From Uloborus plumipes (taxonomy: Eukaryota; Arthropoda; Arachnida; Araneae; Uloboridae), in the NCBI GenBank assembly GCA_038373865.1, contig JAXGGA010002828.1:49804-113803 (forward strand): DNA of 64,000 bases. The letters run 5' to 3'. A program made the translations under genes and the position numbers. Of the stretch, positions 58,958 through 64,000 are shown one piece after another. The first letter of the stretch is position 1. Each line of letters begins with the position of its first letter. The notes beneath the pieces are model-generated. The model made no database searches, had not been told where the DNA came from, and saw nothing but the letters and a program-made list of their open reading frames with translations.

Positions 58958-59592
58958 CAGGATGGGCCGAAAAAGACTTTTTTTTTTTTTCGATGATGGG
59001 TATTGCTAAAAAGGTGTCACTGGCAGGAGCAAAGTGCATATAAGAATTTGAAAATTTTTGGTTAATTTCTTGTTCTGCAGCAATCGGCTTGAAGTTTGGA
59101 AAAAATGCATTTTTTTTCGAGATTTTTATCAAACTATTAAACTTTTTTTTCTATTATCGATAACGGGTAGGTGGAAAAGGTGCTGTTTAGGGCATAAAAA
59201 TTCCATAAAAAATTGAGGTCTGTGGTATGATTCCTTCCGTTTCCACAAATGTCTAGAAGAATGGGCAATTTCCTGTTCTTTTTTCTACGTTTAAAATTAA
59301 ATTTTGTCAAAACGTTAAAATTCGGTTTTCGCCATACTTATCTGAAATAACTCCATTGTTTGTTACATATAATGCATTTTTGGACTATAGGTGCTATTTT
59401 TTGAAATATAATTTCTTAAAAATCTCAAAAAACTGCATTTTTTCCAAACTTCAACGCAATTGCGGCAAATCACGAGATTGACGGAAAAATTTCAAACTCT
59501 TTGTATGCACTTTGCCCCCCCCCCCCCAATGGCACCTTTTCCGTAATACCCATCATCAAAAAAAAAAAAAAAGTATTTTTCAATCCACCCTA
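58958..59592. mobile_element. hAT-like foldback E3, abutting E2
   Basis: A 635-bp element with ends CAGGATGGGCCGAAAAAGAC and the near complement ending TCAATCCACCCTA. The arms are inverted copies for about 190 bp (GATGATGGGTATT, then GCAAAGTGCATA, then GAAGTTTGGAAAAAATGCA). Its left flank is the right target duplication of E2 (CTGTCCAT) and its right flank is CTGACCAT (59593-59600), 7 of 8 identical. A partial relative lies at 33939-34320. It is non-coding. Confidence 0.85.
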
Positions 59593-59600
59593 CTGACCAT

Positions 59601-60880
59601 GAATGGTGTCACTTTATTTTTCAATATTTTTAAATTTGATGAATTAGTTATTACTTTCATGCTCTTTCGGTTTAATTCGTTTTCATATGGCATTCATTCC
59701 ATTATTTTTCGCTCCAAATTAACGCTGCTCTCGTAACTTTCGTTACCAGTTTTTGCCTGCCATGCACTATTTAACATTGTGTCTATAGGATAGAAGAGAG
59801 ATTTAAGAGATATTGACAAATTGGCATCATTTTTGGCCCCAAATTCAGCGGCAAGAAATCGCTGGCGGCTTAACCTCGGGCAATCTACTTTTAACATTTG
59901 AATGCAGTATAGCCCCTGGACGGATCTAGAAATATTTCTAGGGAGTTCCAATTGATTTTATTGAGAATAATGTTTTTAGCCTTTTTTTTTCTTTTAAATT
60001 TCTTTAACGTTACCTCTTTTGTTCTTTTTGTATTTCTATAATCTATAGTTTATTTTCTCTGCAGAACTATTACAACAACCCTCTTGAACCTATTGGCTTG
60101 AAATGGAATCAGTTCCTGTACTGTCTAACGCAGGAGGGGGCCAATCTTTTCGGAAAGTGTACCACTTTCTGAAGAAAAAAAAATCGCTCGTTACTTTGAA
60201 TTTTTTCAACAAGCTGAGAAAATACAAAGGAGTGAAAAAGACGTTATTTACTGGCTGATTTTTTACTAAATATCATGTTTCTTCTATGTTGGTCCGAGTA
60301 GTGAAAAGGCTAAGTATAGGGAAAGCTCGATGACTTAAAACTCTAGCAGTATACCAGTTAGAACTCGTATTTTGCTAAGACAGTGCATCCCCCCCCCCAG
60401 GTCAGCAACAAAAGATACATTTAAGTCCTTGGCACAATGAATAAGTTGTAAAAGAAACTGGACGACGCAAATCAAGATTTTTTTTCGGCAATATCGAAAT
60501 TATCGTTCGCGCGTCGTATCTGTTCATTGTCACACGTTTTCATTCAAAGCTAATGATAAGTGTTGCTCCTGTCACCTATGAAAAGCAAGACTACATCGAT
60601 AAATAAAGCTATTGACTACATTTTGACGTAGTATACTTATATTCGCGTGCTACTTTTAATACTACGCCGTGCGTTGGTAATCCCTGACATAGATCTACAT
60701 ACGGACGAATTGCTAACTGATTTCTTGTTTTACTTCTTTATTTCTCGAGATAATGTAGACAAAAGTAACCAAGTAAACTTTCAATTGCTCCAGTCCATTT
60801 GAGCTGTTGGCACCAATATCGAATCAGCATCTGCTTCTGTTCAGGTCTACCAATGAGCCAACTTTGTTTGATTTTGTGTT
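59601..60880. other. No gene recognised
   Basis: AT-moderate sequence with scattered short open frames, none with a domain. A poly-C run lies near 60390. Confidence 0.4.
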
Positions 60881-61340
60881 ATATCTTGAGCAAGCAGAAA
60901 ACGTTCGATTGCTTTACACCTCCAGGAGGTATTAGCGTTGAAAGCTAATGGGCACCCATTTACACGGGGATAAATATGTATAGCAAATTTCGTTCGGTTT
61001 TATGACGTAATTTGGTTCTAGAGACCACAAAAACTGGTTTACTCATTTAAAGATACACAGGCACGCACACAGACATAGTCCAAAAAAAAAAGCCGGCCAA
61101 ATACACCTCAACACTTGCAAATCTGTCGAAATCGCAAAACTTTCAAGAATCCAATACTTTTTCCTTATATTAGATACGGAAAAAGTAAAAATAGACAAAA
61201 ATAGATTCAACGTCTCATATTTCAATGGACCTTAAATCCACCGAAATTCGAAACATTTCACAAATCCAATACTTTCTTTTACGTATTAGATACGGAAGAG
61301 AAAAAAAAGAAGATAAAATATTTCCTTTCTGTTCTGGTCA
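60880..61340 (+). repeat. Retroelement-like 3' repeat with near-duplicate hairpins
   Basis: CACCTCCAGGAGGTATTAGC, TTTCGTTCGGTTTTATGACG and GATACACAGGCACGCACACA are in the order typical of arthropod non-LTR 3' regions. They are followed by two diverged copies (about 61122-61200 and 61238-61310) of a block with CAAGAATCCAATACTTTTTC and TTAGATACGGAAAAAGTAAA, each able to form a short stem. Confidence 0.5.
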
Positions 61341-61445
61341 CATGACGAATAAGAATACAACTCTACAGCGGATTTGGATGAAATCAAAAATTACCAGTCC
61401 TGTTTATTGATTAATGAAAAATAAAAGAAGAAACGTCTTTTCCTG

Positions 61446-61846
61446 AACTGTTAAAAATGAATGTTGTTTTTACAGTATAATACAGCTAATTTTATTGTAA
61501 TAAACTGTAAAAATTGCGAATTTTACGATAATAAAGTTTCTACTTTTACAGTACTAAATTGTAAAATTGGCAATTTTACAGCAATAAACTATAAAATTGC
61601 TCATTTTTCAGTTTATTACCGTGCGTATTACAGTTTAAAGCTGGAACCTCTGCCAGTATTATACTGTTGTTTTTACAATATAATACAGCTAAATTTTACG
61701 GCAATAAACTACAAAATTTCTAACTTTGGTGAAAAACTGTGAAATTGCGAGTTTTACAGTTTATTTCTGTGCTTTTTACAGTTTTAAATTGCAACGTCGG
61801 CTGCCAGTATTATACTGTAAAAAACACAGCTCATTTTTTTTCAGTG
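61446..61846 (+). mobile_element. ACAGT family MITE, copy G, in array unit 1
   Basis: A 401-bp element, same orientation as copy A, with ends AACTGTTAAAAATGAATG and TTTTTTTTCAGTG. Units 2-4 give the empty site (for example CTCTGGAGAATAC at 62752), so the insertion lies between CCTG and GAGAATAC, with only an extra TA at the right. Confidence 0.88.
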
Positions 61847-62061
61847 TAGAGAATACAATATTTTTACTGTGTCTTTATTTTAAAACTCAAATTTTAAACA
61901 AGGTTTTATTCGCTTTTCGTTCTTCAGTATGATATATCCAGACAAATGCTTTAACGAGGCACAAAGTAACGAGGAATTGCTATTTTAACTCAAATTCCTA
62001 AACTTTATCTATGAGGCAGTTAGAACGCAGCAGACCCACTTCATTAGATCATATATTGGAG

Positions 62062-62292
62062 CAAGGGTGCCCACAGGGGGGGGGGGGATTATGGCGCAAG
62101 TTGCGCCATCAAAATTTTTTTTTTTTTTTTGGGGGGGGGGGGAGATTTTTTAAAACTAATTTGTTCATTTAATTAAATTATTTATTCGTTTATTTTTTTA
62201 AGTTAAATTATTTACTGATTTTTTTTAAATAAAAATTATGCATTAATTTATTTTTAATTTAAATTATTTCTTTTATTTCTTTATTGTTATTT

Positions 62293-62323
<31 letters not shown>

Positions 62324-62324
62324 T

Positions 62325-62381
<57 letters not shown>

Positions 62382-62642
62382 TAGAGTGCTTGGAATGTCT
62401 GGAAGAGTAAAAAAAGCGATCCTATTCTGCGCATAATTAGTACTTTAAAAAATAAATAAAATAAATAAAAAAATAATAGGTGTAATTTAAAAATAATAAT
62501 AATAATATTTAAAAAAATAAATAAATAATATTCAAAAAAATGAATAAATAATACTTAAAAAATAAATAAAAAATTGGGGGGTTATGAAAATTTTGGGGGG
62601 GGGGATTTGCGCCATTGAGCTTGGGGGGGATGGGGACCCCTG
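62062..62642 (+). mobile_element. hAT-type MITE (CARGGGTGCCCA family), copy 3, in array unit 1
   Basis: A 581-bp element with ends CAAGGGTGCCCAC and GGGGACCCCTG and a perfect 8-bp duplication TATTGGAG (62054-62061 and 62643-62650). Units 2-4 carry the uninterrupted site (TATTGGGG at 62947-62954). It contains a (GT)n(GA)n microsatellite at about 62329-62382 and long G tracts. Confidence 0.94.
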
Positions 62643-63640
62643 TATTGGAGAATTTAGAATGACGATGTTTCCGGATTTCTCGGCGACTCTGGAATTCAAC
62701 GAATATGTGCTCGTAAATTGATTAAAGAAAAACAAAAGAAGAAACGTCTTTCTCTGGAGAATACAATATTTTTACTGTGTCTCTTATCTCAAAACTCAAA
62801 TTTAAAACAAGATTTTATTCGCTTTTCGTTCTTCAGTATAATATATCCAGTCGAACGCTATAACGAGGAATTACTATTTTAACTCGATTTCCAAACTTTA
62901 TCTATGTAGCAGTTAGAATGCAGCAGACCCACTTCTTTAGATCATGTATTGGGGAATTTAGAATGACGAGGTTTCCGGATTTCTCGGAGAATCTGGAATT
63001 CGACGATTATGTGCTCGTAAAATGATTAAAGAAAAACAAAAGAAGAAACGTCTTTTCCTGGTCAATACAATATTTTTAATGTGTCTCTTATCTCAAAATT
63101 CGAATGTAAAACAAGATTTTATTCGCTTTTCGTTCTTCAGTATACAGACGAACGCTATAACGAGGAATTACTATTTTAACTCGATTTCTAAAGTTTATCT
63201 ATGTTGAAGTTAGAATGCAGCAGACCCACTTCATTAGATCATGCATTGGGGAATTTATAATGACGATGTTTCCGGATTTCTCGGTTACTCTGGAATTCGA
63301 CGATTATTGTGCTCGTAAACTGATTTAAAAAAAACAAAAGAAGAAACGTCTTTTCCTAGGGAATACAATGATTTTACTATGTCTCTTATCTCAAAAAACA
63401 AATTTAAAACAAGATTTTATTCGCTTTTCGTTCTTCAGTATGATATATCCAGACAAACGCTATAGCGAGGTGCAAAGTAACCAGGAATTACTATTTCAAC
63501 TCGATTCCCAAACTTTATTTACGAAGCAGTTAGAATGCAACAGACCCACTTCATAAGACCATATATTGGGGAATTTAGAATGACGATGTTTCCGGATTTC
63601 TCGGCGACTCTGGAATTCGACGAATATGTGCTCGTAAATT

Positions 63641-64000
63641 AACTTTAAGCGCGGTACTTCGGCTACCTCCAGAAGGAAGGAGCTCTCACGTTTATTGCAG
63701 ATAACAAGATAGGAGTCCCTCGATCAAGTGGATCCATAAAAAGAAGCGAAGGCAAAACTCTTCCAGGAATGCACCATTCGCTTCCGTGCCAATAAAATCC
63801 CGCCCGGAGAAGTCTAAACGGGAGATTTCCGTTGGTTATGGTGCTTTAACTCTTTGAGGAGTATTAACAGTGAGCGTGGAGAGGGTGGGGATAATAGTAG
63901 GTCTTTATTTCTGAGACTCTTTTGAAGATTTTTGAAGTAAAGGATAGAATAAATGCATACATTTAACATTTTGCTATGTTATTGCTAGAAAACAAGTTTC
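63641..64000. other. Unique, GC-richer segment at window edge
   Basis: Directly right of the array the composition changes: GCGCGGTACTTCGGCTACCT, AATCCCGCCCGGAGAAGTCT and GTGAGCGTGGAGAGGGTGGG. It could be an exon, a 5' untranslated region or a regulatory element of a gene to the right. No open frame long enough to decide. Confidence 0.3.

Larger units (their letters stand above)
61427..63637 (+). repeat. Four-unit ~300-bp tandem array, unit 1 twice interrupted
   Basis: Units begin at GAAGAAACGTCTTT: 61427, 62738, 63042 and 63340, with periods of 304 and 298 bp for the last two intervals. Shared blocks include TTTTATTCGCTTTTCGTTCT, ATGCAGCAGACCCACTTC and GACGATGTTTCCGGATTTCT. Unit 1 contains ACAGT copy G and a hAT MITE. 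Units 1 and 4 share an extra CAAAGTAAC segment absent from 2 and 3. No protein coding. Confidence 0.92.

Overview
This window looks like AT-rich, intron-poor intergenic (or long intronic) DNA from an arthropod, most likely a chelicerate such as a spider. The organism call is an inference from the transposon types and base composition, not from a host gene. I could not support a single host protein-coding gene, rRNA or canonical tRNA gene. The only intact coding region is the transposase of a Tc1/mariner-type element at 8.4-9.6 kb (CDS 8525-9568). Nearly everything else I can support is mobile DNA: non-autonomous DNA transposons (MITEs) of hAT, pogo/Tigger, piggyBac, Tc1 and unassigned types, two decayed copies of one larger DNA transposon, tails of non-LTR retroelements, SINE-like pieces, tandem arrays and microsatellites.

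Layout. 0-5.3 kb: a 147-bp tandem repeat at the left edge, a dispersed repeat, and a decayed 2.6-kb transposon (E1, 2195-4779) that itself carries a pogo-type MITE. 5-8 kb: an inverted-repeat MITE, a (CA)n run, and a piggyBac-type MITE inside a second copy of the dispersed repeat. 8.4-9.6 kb: the intact Tc1-like element with 27-bp inverted repeats, TA duplications and a TATA/Inr promoter. 10.4-11.3 kb: a pogo MITE, then the first of eight copies of a family I call ACAGT (copies A-H). 13-17 kb: two copies of a CCCTAG/CCCAAG-ended element and a tRNA-derived SINE. 17.6-18.4 kb: an apparently perfect 396-bp tandem duplication. 18.4-22.5 kb: a large inverted-repeat unit with a nested hAT MITE, then a piggyBac-type MITE with another MITE inside it. 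23.8-32.9 kb: ACAGT copies B-E, two related retroelement tails, and a hAT MITE holding a 1.5-kb Tc1-type foldback. 33-37 kb: partial hAT-like pieces and a 2.3-kb inverted-repeat element. 40-47 kb: two more hAT MITEs, a decayed tandem array, and a pogo MITE split by a hAT MITE. 48-55 kb: nested MITEs, a retroelement tail, a piggyBac-type MITE, a 324-bp inverted-repeat element and ACAGT copy F. 56.1-59.6 kb: the second large-transposon copy (E2), followed directly by a hAT-like foldback (E3) that shares its 8-bp target. 61.4-63.6 kb: a four-unit ~300-bp array whose first unit took two different insertions.

The pieces work together only as transposon ecology. Many boundaries are fixed by target-site duplications readable in the sequence, and several insertions can be checked against empty paralogous sites in the same window. 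Together these give a relative order of insertion. The two E1/E2 copies share one nonsense codon but have lost different internal blocks, which suggests spread of an already inactive lineage supplied by transposase in trans.
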